A stretch of 64,000 nt of DNA from Brachionus manjavacas (GCA_019054805.1 JAHQIY010000004.1:2170001-2234000); one strand, 5' to 3'; counted from the stretch's first letter, positions 23,499 through 35,430 are shown. Made by a program: numbers and translations. Notes: a model not told the origin generated them from the sequence alone.

Positions 23499-26400
23499 TT
23501 ATTTTTTAAATTGTACCTGAGCTCTTCCTTGTAGCTCCATTGCTTCTCGTACCATCCTATTTGCTTCTGAAACAATTGCTTTAATATTTTCGACAATGAT
23601 AATATTTTGCTTATTTTCACCAATATTAGATACAAGATCATCTAATATTATGTTCAGAAATTCGATTAAGTTATACATCGAGTAGCTACTTTTAGAGAAG
23701 ATAAACTGACAATTGTTGTTTAGTTGGTTGATGAGATCAGCTATACTGGCCGATGTTGGAATTTTGGTTTCTCTAAAAGTGTTCAAAAGTAAAAAAACGC
23801 ATCCCATTGTCAAATGGTGCTTAAATATCCGCACTGCGGAAGAGTCATTAGGCAAAAATGAAATCAAATAGATAATCTTGTGGTAAATATTGCTTTGTTT
23901 TAAATTTTCCTTATTTTTGCCAATTTGATCTTCAACCATATTCAAAATTATCGAACTTAAGTGCTTCATATTTTCTTCTATTGACTCGGAATTGTAAGCT
24001 TCGAATAAAGACGAAAACAAGATTGGCATATCAGGGTTGACTCCGCATATTTCGTTGTAATTCAAGTCCAAAATAATCAAGCAAAGGTGACAAAAAATAA
24101 AATCAAGTTCTTCTTTAGCATACAGTGACTTTCTTCAAAAATGGTAGCAATTAAAGTATTTTTAGGAATTATTTTCCCTTAAATTTACCTTAAATGCAAA
24201 GAATTCATGAGCAAAGTGAGTAAATTTGTTAATATTATCTCCATATTTGATGAATTGTGAGAAATGCTGCAAGTTGAATTCCTCGAATTTTTCAATAGTT
24301 CTTCAAAGCTGTAAAAAAAAAAGTTATATTTGTTTTCTTTAAGGGTCTAAAAACTCATTAGTCTTTTTAAAGTGGAAAAATAAAAATAGCTCTTAGAATA
24401 TCTCATCAAACTCTAAATTTTTATTGTTTGAAATAATAAATAAGAAATATTTATTGAAATAATTTTAAATAATAAATTTAGAATAAAAATCTTTATTTCT
24501 AGAAATAATATTTTAAAATAAATTAAAAATTTTTCATGTTAAAAATTAGGATTACAGTCGATCTTCCGTATATGAACCCCCATATGACGAAATCCTCTAT
24601 ATTACGAATGAGAATCCAGGAACCGATTTTTTCTAAAGGAAAAAGATTGCTAATTTTCTTTGATACAACGAACCTCTTTATAACGAAATCCCGAAATCCC
24701 GAACTAATAAAAAAAACCGAGTAATACTTTTCTTAAGAAAAAAACCTTTATATAATTAATTTTTAAAAAATGACATCCGTTAATTAACACCTTGATAATA
24801 AAAAAATAATAAATAAATACTTTATTTACTTAATACTTCTCGAAATAAACTACCTTACTTGCTACCTTACTATTTCTTCTTTTTTTCCTGAAACTTGAAC
24901 TATTTAAACATGAGCCACATGTAACAATCTTTTCCAATTTTATATATTCTTAATTTTCATTTATTTAGCTTATTTACTTTTTTTTAATTCTTTTTTTTTT
25001 TTTTTTTTTTTTTTTTATCTTATTTTATTAACTTTAATTTTATTTTTATTTTATTTTATTTCATTTTTATTTTATTTTTTTTAATTTTTAACTTATTCTG
25101 AAGGAGCTCTAGCTCGGTACAGAAAACAAATAAATAAAAATAATAATAAACGTGGCCAAAACGAAAGTTATTTGCATAAGTACCAAATTGGATACCGCGA
25201 TCACCATCGATGGTACACCAATCGAGTGTGTAAATGAATTCACATACCTAGGAAGCATAGTCAGTACAACGTTGGAAATTCATTGAGACATTAAGAATAG
25301 ACTTGCTAAAGCAAAGAGTGCCTTCGCAAGACTCAAACCAGTATAGAAGTCAACCAGCTACAGCAAGGAAACAAAACTTAAACTATAAAACAGTGTAGTA
25401 AAAGCAACACTGATGTCCGGAAGTGAATGTTGGGGGATGTGTGAATCTGACAGGAAAATTCTTAACACCTTCCACACGGGAAGCCTGGGCAGGATTCTCT
25501 GGATACACTGGCCTGAGACATTGTCGAATGCTGACCTATGCAGAAGAAAAAATTCAGAGCCATTAAAACAATGCATTAAGAACAAAAGACTGAGAAGCAT
25601 GTGCTTAGAATGAAAGAAACACGGATACCAAAAAGAGCCCTTCAGGACACCTCAAGGGCGACGTAAGGTAAGACGACCAGCAGTAACATGGAGGTCAACA
25701 ATCACGAAAGAGCTCATCGAAATGGGAATGACATGGGGAGAAGCAAGGGTAAAGGCAGAAGATCGACTTGGGTGGAAATCAAAAGTAATGACCCTATGCC
25801 CCACAAGGAGTGAATAAAGAAAAAAAAAATACTTGACAATTACTATTTAAAAATGTTTCTATTAAATAAAAAAAAGAATATAAAGAACGTCTTTGTTAAT
25901 AAAAATGACCAATATAAAAGAATTTTTTATTTTTTTTTATTTCATGTAAACGACTGATTTCCGCTACTTAAAAGAAAATGCCGATCCTCAAAAAATAACT
26001 TTCTTGATAATTGGTAAAAATTAGATCAAAGAACACTGTTAAATGTATTTTTTGATGCTGATTACGAATTTCTTGTTGAAAAATTCAAAAACTTAACCGA
26101 TTTTCTGTTATTTTAAAATAAAATAAGTTTAAGAAAAAAATGGGATTGGGTTAAACCGTTAATTTCATTTATTGCAATAAATAGTCTGAATTTTCTATTT
26201 CCCAAGCAGGACCAAAAAAACCACTCATATTCCTTGTTATTTGCCGATGACCTGGTGACCTTTTTTGTTTTTAAAAAGTATGGGAACATTACTAACATTA
26301 TAAATAACTATCTTAAAAAATTGCAGCTGTGGCTACAGAAATGGAGGCTAAAGATGTCCCCAGAAAAATGTAGCTACATTCTTTACTCTGGTAATCCGTC

Positions 26401-29400
26401 AAAAAACATTAAGCTAAGTCTAAAACTATTTGGAAAACAAATACCCTACACTGACTCCCCAGTCTTCCTTGGAATAAAATTTGACCAAAGTCTTTGTTTC
26501 AACTCCCAGGTTGAACTCATTCGTTCTAGATGTCATGATCGCGTAAATTTAATTAAAATTTTGTCACACAGATCGTGGAAGTTAAATAAAAAACCTTAAT
26601 TGGAGTCTATGATGCACTTATAGGTTCCATTATAGACTATAGTTTTTTCATCTTATCCCGTGTCTCCCAGACAAACATTCAAAAACTGCAAGTAATTCAA
26701 AATACATGTTTTAAATCAATCTATCACTTACCTTATGACACACCTTCTATCCAACTTTCTGGCCTTCTCAAGGACCAAAAGGTTGATAGAATTGAGTCTA
26801 GACTCAGAATTCTGCTCGAAAAATACATAAAAAAGTTTAATATGTGAAAACACACTCATTACTTCACTCATACAGGATTATATTGATGTTTTTGTTGAAA
26901 GTTCAAGAAGTTCTGAACTTAAAACCCTTCTTTGTAAAGTCTCAAATGAGCTATTTCAATGGACAACTGTTTTTCTGTAACATTTCCGTTTTCTTTTTCA
27001 ACTTCTAATGTCATTTTATTAATTTAATTAATTTAACACAACTTTTTATATGGACACTTTTTTGAAATTTTAAATACCAAAGGCGAAAGGAGTTCCATTA
27101 CTCAAAGCCTTTATTTCTTTTGAAATATTAAATAAACTATTAACAACATTTGATTGATATTTAAAAAAAAAAACTTTTTAAAAATGCCGAGAAGTAACTT
27201 CCAAAAAACCCAAAAAGCTTATAGCGAAGAAACATAACAAATAGCCATTGCCGAAATTGATGCTAAAAAAAACAAACATCAAGCTTCTGTGCGCTTTAAC
27301 ATTCCATATTCAACACTTAACGATCGAATCAACGGAAAGAATAAAAGGCCTGCAAATGGTAAAGTTGCTACCCCATGGATCCCTAAAGAATCTTAAGCGC
27401 TTTTAGTTGAAGTGATCAAACAATTAGCTGATTGGGGTCATGGTATTAATTTTGCTTGCATTAGAAACTTTGTGAAACACTAGTTTAGCAAATAAAGAGA
27501 AAACGTCAACAAAAAAAACGGGGATTAAAGAAAGTACGGTGAAGTTTTAACTGAGAATCAAGTTTTGAAACAATTAGAAGATGAAGAGGAAAAAAGTGAC
27601 AATAATCAGTGATGAAGAGGATGAAGAAGAGTCTGAAATTGAAATTTCTCCGCTGAACTCTCAAAAAAGTAGTTTCAAATGTAAAACAGTATTTGGAAAA
27701 GTCTAAAAAAATCAAAACAAATGGATTTCTTGAGAGTAATGTAACAATTTGTCTTGTGGGAAATTCGATTTGATTTAACTATGGAATTTTTTTGTTCAAA
27801 AAAGTGTTCTAAATAGATTAATTTTGTTTTAAAATAGGATACATAATTTCTTATACTTTTTTTTTATTTTAATTGCTTGAATTTATGTAATTCACGGATA
27901 TACGCCAATGTAAGCGTTGAAACGTTAATGAAAGATCTTATTTTATTTTAACTATAACTTTTGAACCGTTCTTTTATTTTAAATAATTTTTTTTTTTAAT
28001 TAAAGACAATATTCTCTTTTATTATTTTATATTTTTTTCGAAAAAAAAAAATAAATCTCACAACTAATTAGCGATCAAATTAAAGAATTCACGGTTTTAC
28101 CCCGTTTGACTATATTATTGTTTATCTAAAAATTTTAATTGATAAAAATGAATGAAAAGCAAGTTTGCAAAAACAGAAAATGTATCTCTCTTCAAGTCAA
28201 GATAGAAATTATAGAAAAAATACTGAGCAAAAAATAACCACTTCAAAGTTGGCCAAAGAATACAACGTTAATGCTTCTACAATTTCTACTATTTTGTCTT
28301 CGAAAGCAAAAATTTTAGATCATTACGAAAAGAACTTAGCCGGTCCAGAAAAATAGCGTATAAAATTGTCAAGTTACGACGATTTTGATCAAGCGGTGTT
28401 GTATTGGTTCGATCAAGCTCAAAAATACATTAATATCACAATTAGTGGTATCGAAATTCAATTACAAGCATTTAAATTTGCAACAATGTTAGGTCATCGT
28501 GACTTCAAGGCAAGTAACGGGTGGCTTTGTAATTTCAAACAGAAGAACGGTATTACAACGAAAACTGTCAATGGTGAAGCTGGACTTGTAGATCAAACGA
28601 GCGTTCAAAACTTGATTAATAGCGTTCTTCTACATCTAATCAGAGATTATGCGATCAATGACATTTTTAACTGCGACGAAACTGCTCTCTTTTATAGAGC
28701 TTTACCGAACAAGACGAAATGCAAATAAACAAGTGATTAACTCAAAAGAAGCAATCGATAGAATAAATGAACTGTAACAGTTTTTTTAACCAAAAAACAT
28801 GATAATTCTAATGTAATTAATTTATTGTTTAATATTGAAAATTTTATAATTGAAAGTAGCTTTACCAAACAACCATCTATTACCGATTTTTTTCAAAAAA
28901 AATTAACTTTTTGTTTTTTTTTCGCATTTTTATTTAAATTTTTTTAATCAATAAAATTTGGTTTAAAATTTTTTTTGTCCTTATCATTTTATATGGGAAT
29001 TTCGATATAACGAATTTTCCGCCCAAGTAGTTCTTTTTACCGAGGATTGACTCTACTAAAAAATGTGATCTTTTAATATTGATACCATTTTTTTTTGAAA
29101 AAAAAGACAAAGAAAAATAATATTTTATTTATTCGTCTATCTGTATGGAGTTAATGCTCCTTCAGAATAAAAAAAATTTAAACTAAAGTTAAAAAAAAGG
29201 ATAAAAAAGTCTAAATAATTAAATGGAAATTAAAAAAGATAAATTTAAATAGCTAGAGCTTGTTTTAAATGTTTATGATGTTTTAATATTTGATAATTCA
29301 GGAAAAAAGAAGACAATTATACAATTGAAATCGATATTCGATAAATCTTGATTCAAAACCTTGTCTTTATTCTTCCATAGTCTAATGACCAATGGAACAG

Positions 29401-31339
29401 AATGACTCAATCCTGTCCGGACATATCTCTCACTCAAAAAGTCGATCTGAGACTGTTAGTAGTTTAAGTTTATTGAAAGCCTCTTGGTGCTTCAAGATAT
29501 GTTACCATTATCTATCTTCCATTTGAAAAGTCATTTTTCCAATTCGTCTAAGTATTTGTTTATCTTATTTTTTGGATTTCCTATCTTATTAAAAATAAAA
29601 AAAGTAGCCAAATCATCTGCACAAAGAAGAGAGTATTGGCAATTTGTTTTGTTTCTTTTTGGTATGTCATTTTTAAATATGCTAAAAAAGAAGTTGACTA
29701 ATTACTGACCATTGTGGAACTTCTGCTTTAATAGGGTATTGACTACTTAAATGACCATTTACATTAACTCTAAAAGATTTTTCAAAATACATCAAGCTTT
29801 TTCTTTCTATTATAAGACTCTAAGGAATTAGACTCAATTATTGAAAAAAAAGCAAAGGTAGCCAACACCTGAATGATTAAATAGCACAGTGAAAAAAAAA
29901 TATGTTAGTTATAGTTTAAGTCTAGGTGAACTTGAAGAATGGTGTAATAATCATTCCCGAAAATGAGAATTAAGTTTTTGTAATTAACAATAAGATTCGC
30001 GATGTCAAAGAGTTAAGTGATGGTGAAGACCCTGTTAACGAGGCTTAATTTTCTTTTTTACTCTCATCAAAAATATTATTTTCAAACAAATATTTCAATT
30101 AAATACAATCTTTTAAAGTCTGAGCCTCTAATGTCATGCATCGATATTTAAATCATTCATAAATAAATCAACAAGATTTTTTTCTTTTTAAGTTCACAAT
30201 ACTCAATAACCTATAGATTTTATTAAAATAAAAGTTTAAATACTTGGAATTTTGACCAAATTTTTCCATAGAAACATTTTTAAAATACTCATTTAATTTT
30301 ACTTCGTTGAGGCCTTTAACGAATACGCAAAAAACTTTAAAAATAAAAATTTATTTTAAAATAAAAAATTTTACCCAAGAACTTGAAAATTGTAAAGAGA
30401 AGGTTTGGTCCAAAATACCACCTGGCTTCATTTAATTTTTCCTAATAAAATTTAGATAAAACTGAATGGATTCTTGAGCCCAAGTATTTTACTTCAAAAA
30501 GCATACTGTTCAGTGTTCCAAAAACAGAAATTATTTTTACACTCGACCTTTGCGTCAGACAATTTAAAATAAGCAAATCGATGGCTAATTTTTTCATTTC
30601 GTTTTTTGGAATTTGTTCAAAAAATATGTTAAAACTTATCGGATCTACTCGACTTGTTACCAAGGTCTGGATAGACTTTTCATCATTAATGCCACGATTT
30701 TGATTTTTAACACTTGTTTTGAAATTATTTGAAAGAAATTCCAGTGGAAAAAGATAGGAATCTGCTTGTAAATTTTGAACTGAGAAAATTTGATCCAACA
30801 AAGGCTTATATGATATCAATGGGTCCACATGAGTGTCAAGTTTGTTCAAAAGATTTAGTTGATTATCATCCAGCCGAATGTTGTCTTTAAAAATTTTTTA
30901 TTTTTATTTTTTTGGAGAAAATATTTATTACCGCTAATCTCTTCATCACTAACAACTTGGCCAAGATTATCGAAGTGGACTCCGTCCGCATTGATAATAT
31001 TCTTTGAAGAAATTTTACTTTTTTAGGTTGAACCAAAAATTATTCTTATCTTACATCCATTTCTTTTTTATTCTCTGCATATTGAGTAAATTGTTTCTAA
31101 ATTAAAAAATTTAAACACAGCTAATATTTTATGTCGAGAAAAACTCACAATTTTCTCTCTAAAGTCATTGATTCTTTTGAACGCATTCTTTCATTAAATT
31201 AAATTTAAAAAAATTTTAATTTATTTAAACTTTTTACTTTGGGCGATTGGGAAAGATCTGTTTTGCACGATGAAGATGGATTTGAATTGATGTTTTCGGA
31301 AAAAGAGACGTCTGGTAAAATGTCTAAATCGTCTTCCAT
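23499..31339 (-). CDS. SLF2/FAM178-like SMC5-SMC6 localisation factor
   Basis: Nine exons join with consistent phases: 31339-31238, 31187-31149, 31096-31055, 31001-30932, 30884-30493, 30441-30375, 30334-30244, 24308-24189 and 24132-23499; predicted 518 aa. Introns are 40-60 bp except a 5.9-kb one before exon 8. The protein has an acidic Ser-rich start and an all-helical C-terminal half. The layout resembles the CANIN domain of animal SLF2 (FAM178A): NLLTLLMNSLHLRKS, then YAKEELDFIFCHLCLIILD, LFSSLFEAYN, and IIYLISFLPNDSSAVRIFKH leading to HLTMGCVFLLL. SLF2 helps bring the SMC5/6 complex to damaged chromatin in the nucleus and is regarded as the Nse6 counterpart. It is much shorter than vertebrate SLF2 (over 1000 aa), lacking most of the disordered N-terminus. 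The family call rests on remembered pattern, not on an alignment; the gene structure is firmer than the name. Confidence 0.68.
24550..24722 (+). mobile_element. pogo/Tigger-type terminal sequence
   Basis: This stretch has the look of Tigger/pogo ends: CAGTCGATCTTCCGTATATG, then repeated ATGACGAAATCC, CGAATGAGAATCC and ATAACGAAATCCCG motifs. No transposase or opposite TIR is recognised. It lies in the large SLF2-like intron. The 62-codon frame across it is not a gene. Confidence 0.55.
24850..25140 (+). mobile_element. LINE family B 3' UTR fragment
   Basis: It matches the 3' UTR of the copies at 17171 and 40736: a CTACCTTACTATTTCTTCTT block, ATTTAAACATGAGCCACATG, a long T-rich run, and the tail TTCTGAAGGAGCTCTAGCTC followed by GGTACAGAAAACAAATAAAT. 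It is followed within a few bases by an RTE-like fragment. Confidence 0.82.
25148..25830 (+). mobile_element. RTE-like LINE, 3' part, copy 1
   Basis: Coding remains read NVAKTKVICISTKLD, EFTYLGSIVSTTLEI, RLAKAKSAFARLKPV, ATLMSGSECWGMCESD, HTGSLGRILWIHWPETLSNA, and WGEARVKAEDRLGW to a CPTRSE end. This is the post-RT region of RTE-type elements. Several stops and shifts are present. The 3' end is an A-rich run at about 25820. A close relative lies at 62165-63095. Confidence 0.85.
26046..28113 (+). mobile_element. Deleted pogo/Tigger-like transposon, copy 2, split by a LINE
   Basis: The parts 26046-26204 and 27155-28113 align with copy 1 (15214-16235); between them lies a LINE (26205-27150). 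The psq-type block is better kept here (RFNIPYSTLNDRINGKNKRP, then QLADWGHGINFACIRNFV), but stops interrupt it. The catalytic core is missing and the acidic tail follows. The right end reads ACGGTTTTACCCCGTTTGAC then TATA. It lies in the 5.9-kb SLF2-like intron. Confidence 0.78.
26205..27150 (+). mobile_element. 5'-truncated LINE nested in the pogo-like element
   Basis: It begins in the RT palm with LFADDLVTFF (26237-26266, the catalytic FADD box) and continues in one frame through LQLWLQKWRLKMSPEKC and SPVFLGIKFDQSLCF to a stop near 26600. Later parts (SIIDYSFFILSR, QNTCFKSIYHLPYDTPSIQL) are in shifted frames. The 3' UTR ends A+T-rich near 27146. Its 5' end abuts pogo sequence at TTTTCTAT, and pogo sequence resumes at TTGATTGATATTT. 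Confidence 0.85.
28148..29056 (+). mobile_element. pogo/Tigger transposase relic with PIP-like C-terminus
   Basis: The N-terminal HTH (KCISLQVKIEIIEKILSKK) is followed after a frameshift by KLAKEYNVNASTISTILS, then the CENP-B-type HTH (VLYWFDQAQKYINITISG, MLGHRDFKASNGWLCNFKQK) and the first catalytic block (INDIFNCDETALFYRALPNK). The rest of the DDE domain is deleted. The C-terminal scrap KQPSITDFFQKKL has the PCNA-binding box form seen in pogo transposases. The right end (GGATTGACTCTACT, about 29043-29056) is the inverse of a Tigger-like terminus. No left TIR is seen, so the copy is 5' damaged. Confidence 0.82.
29128..29880 (-). mobile_element. LINE family B copy, minus strand
   Basis: The inverse of the family tail (ATGCTCCTTCAGAATAAA, about 29153-29170) starts the copy at its 3' end. 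Upstream on the minus strand it reads [19 protein letters not shown] and then GLSHSVPLVIRL, as in the plus-strand copies at 17171 and 40736. RT remains at about 29560-29870 are decayed. Confidence 0.75.
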
Positions 31340-31953
31340 TTTTTATGTTTTTTTAAAATTTGAATAATTATTTTTATACAAGTTATATTTGAATTTAAAT
31401 TTGAAACCGACCAAAATTAAAGTTAAGTTAGCTATGAAATTTTATTTACTCTATTTATAAAGATTTGTTATAAATTAAAAAATGATGAGATTTTATTTTT
31501 GAAGGAAAATTTCTTGGACAATTAAAACAGTCATCACACAATTTGAAAAAAAATACACAGCTTTTAATTACTAAGATAATACATAAACAAATAAATTAAC
31601 ACTAAATAAACAAAATTAATTTATTTAATAATAATCAGATATTTTTTTAATTGATTTAAAAATTCTAGAACGGAAATAAAATTAAAAATTTATGCGTGCT
31701 AAATCTAATTAATTAAAGAATGCAGCAAAATTTGGGAGAATCTTTTAAAGAACTCGCTGTCAAATGATTAAAAAAAGTTGACATTAGAATTAAGTTTAGT
31801 TTATAAAAATTTTGAATTATTTTTAGAAATTATTTTAACTTAAAATTATTCGAAATACACAAACAGTCCATTTTAAATAAAACCATCACCATCACCATAT
31901 TTAAAAAGCTGAGGGATTATCCAGTATCAGGACCTGATCAATTTCATAGTTAC

Positions 31954-32613
31954 AGTACTCTTATGATTTTCTGTTTTACGTAATTTTACGTGAAATTCCG
32001 CAAATTTACGTAATTTACGTAGTTTCACGTAAAATTACATAAAATTACCAAAGTAAAAATAGTAAATTTTTGTAAAAAGTAAGAATACCAAATAATACTA
32101 CTTTTTTGAGAATTTTTACAAAATTCTTTAATCCTGAATTCGGAGAAAAAAATTACTTTTTTTCACGCAATTTTACGTGAAATTTTATTTTAAAACGGTA
32201 ATTTTTGGTAAAAAAAAGTTAATTTTAAACAATAAACAAAAACTCCGAATTAAAAAATGTTCAACTATACACATCCCAATATAATTCAAATATTCGACTA
32301 ATCTCCATTTTTTTCTATAACCACTCTAATTGCCTTAATTTATATTAATATTTTTTTTAAAGATTAATTGAAAATAAAAACTAAAAAAAACTTTTTTTAA
32401 ATGATTCATATAATTTTGGCATTATTTTTTTCGTTTAAGAATGGGATTTAAATCGGGAAACTTTGGGGAAGATTAAATCTTTGAGTTTTTGTTTATTGTT
32501 TAAAATTTTTTTTTTTAAATTTGTAAAAAATTTACTTTTTTTTACCTTATAATGTAATTTGCAGAATTTCACGTAAAATTACGTAAAAACAGAAAATCAT
32601 AGCAGTATTGTAA
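31954..32613. mobile_element. TIR element of about 660 bp, ACGTAA-rich arms
   Basis: Left arm ACAGTACTCTTATGATTTTC then TGTTTTACGTAATTTTACGTGAAATTCC; right arm is its inverse, ending GAAAATCATAGCAGTATTGT. The arms match for about 55 bp with a few changes. No ORF and no clear target duplication. Confidence 0.7.
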
Positions 32614-32729
32614 ATGTCAAAAATTTTTACATCAAAATTCTTTAAAAGATAAGATATGTTACTGGAGGAATAACAAGGAAGAATATGTTGCTAATATGAT
32701 TAATTATTTTCTTTGTCTTTGACAAGGTA

Positions 32730-33075
32730 GAATTCCGAGGGTTCCGTTAACTTTAAAAATGAAATAAGGAAATAACAGATCTAAACTTAAGAATCTATGG
32801 AAATAAAATTGCAGATCAAAACCGAGCTAAATTTCTTGGTATTAATTTTGATTCTAAATCAATTTTTAATTCAATGATGAATGAAGTTAAAGAACGTTCT
32901 AATTCAAGGCTAAATTTTATTAAAATCTTCTATTAAAAGTCAAATAAAAAATTGGATCTAAATAATAAAACACCGGGAAATCTATAAAAATAATAATACC
33001 CCCCCAACTTTTTACATCACGAGGCCTCAAATAAACTTAAACTATTGACATCGACTCAGACTTGTATAAATGTCA
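32730..33075 (+). mobile_element. LINE family B internal fragment
   Basis: It reads LRIYGNKIADQNRAKFLGIN, FDSKSIFNSMMNEVKERSNS and RLNFIKI, then breaks. This matches the thumb region of the copies at 17600-17830 and 40740. It lacks both ends. Confidence 0.72.
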
Positions 33076-34814
33076 GGTTGACTTGTTTCAAAAATTGAAA
33101 AAAGTATAAACATTGTAAGTCATAAATTTTTTATTTAAGTAAAAAAATTAAGTATTTGTCTTGATTTCATTTTCAATGTAAAAATTAAAACATGAACTAG
33201 TCATTCAACAATGCATTGTATAGCTTAGTTTTTTAAGTGAATTAATGAATAAAAAAATAAAACATTTTTATGCAAAAAAAGAATTTAATCGAATCTTAGT
33301 TTGGTTATCTTTGGTAAAGAAATAGGCTCAGTAGAACTTTTGATTATTTACAAGATTGAGACTCTTGAGAACAAGAATAATTCCAGAGACTTATTGTTGA
33401 TAATAATTTCGATAATATCCTTAGCGGAAGTAAAATGATGAAGAGAAGATACTGGACTTGTCCTAATAAATGTAATAAGAAATAAAATTTATTAAATCGG
33501 TTATGATTAAAGAAAAATATGGTGTAATAATAAAATTTAAATTGCTTATTTTTAATGTTTGTGACTTTTTTAATAAATTTGTATTATGAAAGTTAAAAAT
33601 TGTGCTCATGATTTTAATGGCCCTTCTTTATATAATAAATGATAGCTCTCTTTATTATTTATAGCATATTTGGAACTATAATTGATATAAATAAAAAAAA
33701 TATACTTAATTTTTTAAAATCTAAATTTTCTATTCTAAAAAGAGCAATTTTTAATAAACTATTATGTTTTTGAGTTTTTTAAAATAATTTTGTTATCTTC
33801 GGGTTTTATATGTTGTTTTATATCTTATTAAATTTTGAACAAAAAAAGATTTTTCGGTAAGTTAATGAGTCTTTAAGGTATTATGGGGAAATGGAACCAT
33901 TAATTACCGAGAGCTAGAACAGTACCGTGGAGATTAGTTCGTTAATTATGAACTTCTCTTATATTCATTTTCCTTTATTTTATCTAATAAAGTATTTAAA
34001 TCAAAGCATGCGATTTTTAAATAATCCCTATTAAATAAAGCTAACTTATTCATTATGGACACTTAAACTGTTCTCTTATGTTTTAGTTTAATTTATAATT
34101 TTTGCATTTTTTTCTTTTTTTTTTTTCATTTCTTTGAATTTTTTTTCATCACCCAAGAGGTGTTTTTTGAAATAAATTTTTATTTTCAAAAAAAAACTCA
34201 AAAAATGTTCATTAATATTTACTAATTTTGCATTATGTTGTTAAGATTTTATTTTAATATTTTTTTTTGAAAATTGAGTCATATTTTGACATTTTCCTCT
34301 AGCGAAATGAAGACTTAAATTAAAAAAGTATGACATAGTATTTTGTCTTTTTCTGAACTTCAACGAAAAAATGAGGTTTTTGACTCATTACTCGGGGCAG
34401 AATCAAAAAAACGAAAAAAAAAATTTTTTTCTTTAGGTAATCTAAAATGACCCATTAATACTAAATACTAAATTCTTTACTTGATTTGTTCTCTTTCAAA
34501 AATATATAAATATATGAACTTTTGCTTAAACAGCCCAAAATATTTTTTTACACTCCTTTTAATAAAGAAGTTGATCTAGATATATGCAAATTACGAATAT
34601 GATATCGAAACTGATCTATTGAGATAGTGCTGTCATTTTGCATGACGTGAACCTTAATAAAAAAAATTCAAACATCATAAATGAACGACTTAGAGATCAA
34701 AAAATTAAGTCAAAAAATTTTACACTGTTTTTTTGTTTTAATACAATTTAAAAAAAAAAAAGCTTCGAATAATTTAATTTAAAAAATAAAATTACTTATT
34801 CTTTTTGTATTAAA

Positions 34815-35430
34815 TTTTAAAATTGACCAGAAACCTAATTATTATTCCAAAAAATGCTATCAAACTAATTGTAGTATTTGTCAGTTTTCTTGTGAAAGAA
34901 GTTTTATTAAATATAAAAATTTTCATATTCCATTATTATCTAATTCAAATTGCGATTCAAAAGGGATCATTTATTTTATTAAGTGTAGAAAAAGTAATTT
35001 ATTTTAAATTGGGAATCTTCCAGGTGTGCTGAAAAAACAATATTGTATTCAGGAAGAAAATTTAAAAAAGTTTTGAGAAAATCACTTAGCAATTATGACA
35101 ACCGTTCTGAAATTGCTATTCAGTTAACATGTTCAGTCACAAAAAAGAAGATTTTATTTTTATTTGACTTTTTTATAAAAATGTAAATAAAATATTGAAT
35201 TTATTTTTGAATTTTGAAAATTAAATTTTTGTGATTATATTTTATTTAGAATAATTTCTTATTAATTATTGCTTTTTAAAAATTATGCAAATTTTTTGTT
35301 AAAAATTTCAATTTTTCTATATTTCTCAAAAAATTTTCACTAATGTAGGTATTTAATCAACTTTTCTTAAATAACTAGTCATTTTAGATCCTGAAGAAGG
35401 CCATTTTGGTCGAAACGCGTCGATTAATAA
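34815..35430 (+). mobile_element. Penelope-like GIY-YIG relic
   Basis: Frame-broken translation gives NCSICQFSCERSFIKYKN, then SNSNCDSKGIIYFIKCRKSN and LF-IGN. This is the Cys-rich run followed by an IIY-IKC-KC--FYIG block, as at the C-terminus of Penelope-like retroelements with a GIY-YIG nuclease. Later remains (SNYDNRSEIAIQLTCSVTK) fit the end of that domain. The RT part is not seen. A hammerhead-like motif lies at the 3' side (35387-35421). Confidence 0.6.
35387..35425 (+). ncRNA. Candidate hammerhead-like ribozyme motif
   Basis: CTGAAGA (35391-35397) is followed by a short GGCC-ATTTT-GGTC stem-loop, GAAA (35412-35415), and a GTC cleavage-type triplet at 35419-35421. GATC before and GATT after could pair as stem I. 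Stem III would be minimal, as known in Penelope-like elements. An extra A before stem II departs from the consensus, so activity is doubtful. Confidence 0.35.

Noticed and set aside
24536-24724. 62-codon frame as a host gene
   Set aside because: The stretch is a Tigger/pogo-like terminus with repeated CGAAATCC motifs, not coding.
29484-29708. 74-codon plus frame
   Set aside because: It is antisense to a family-B LINE relic.
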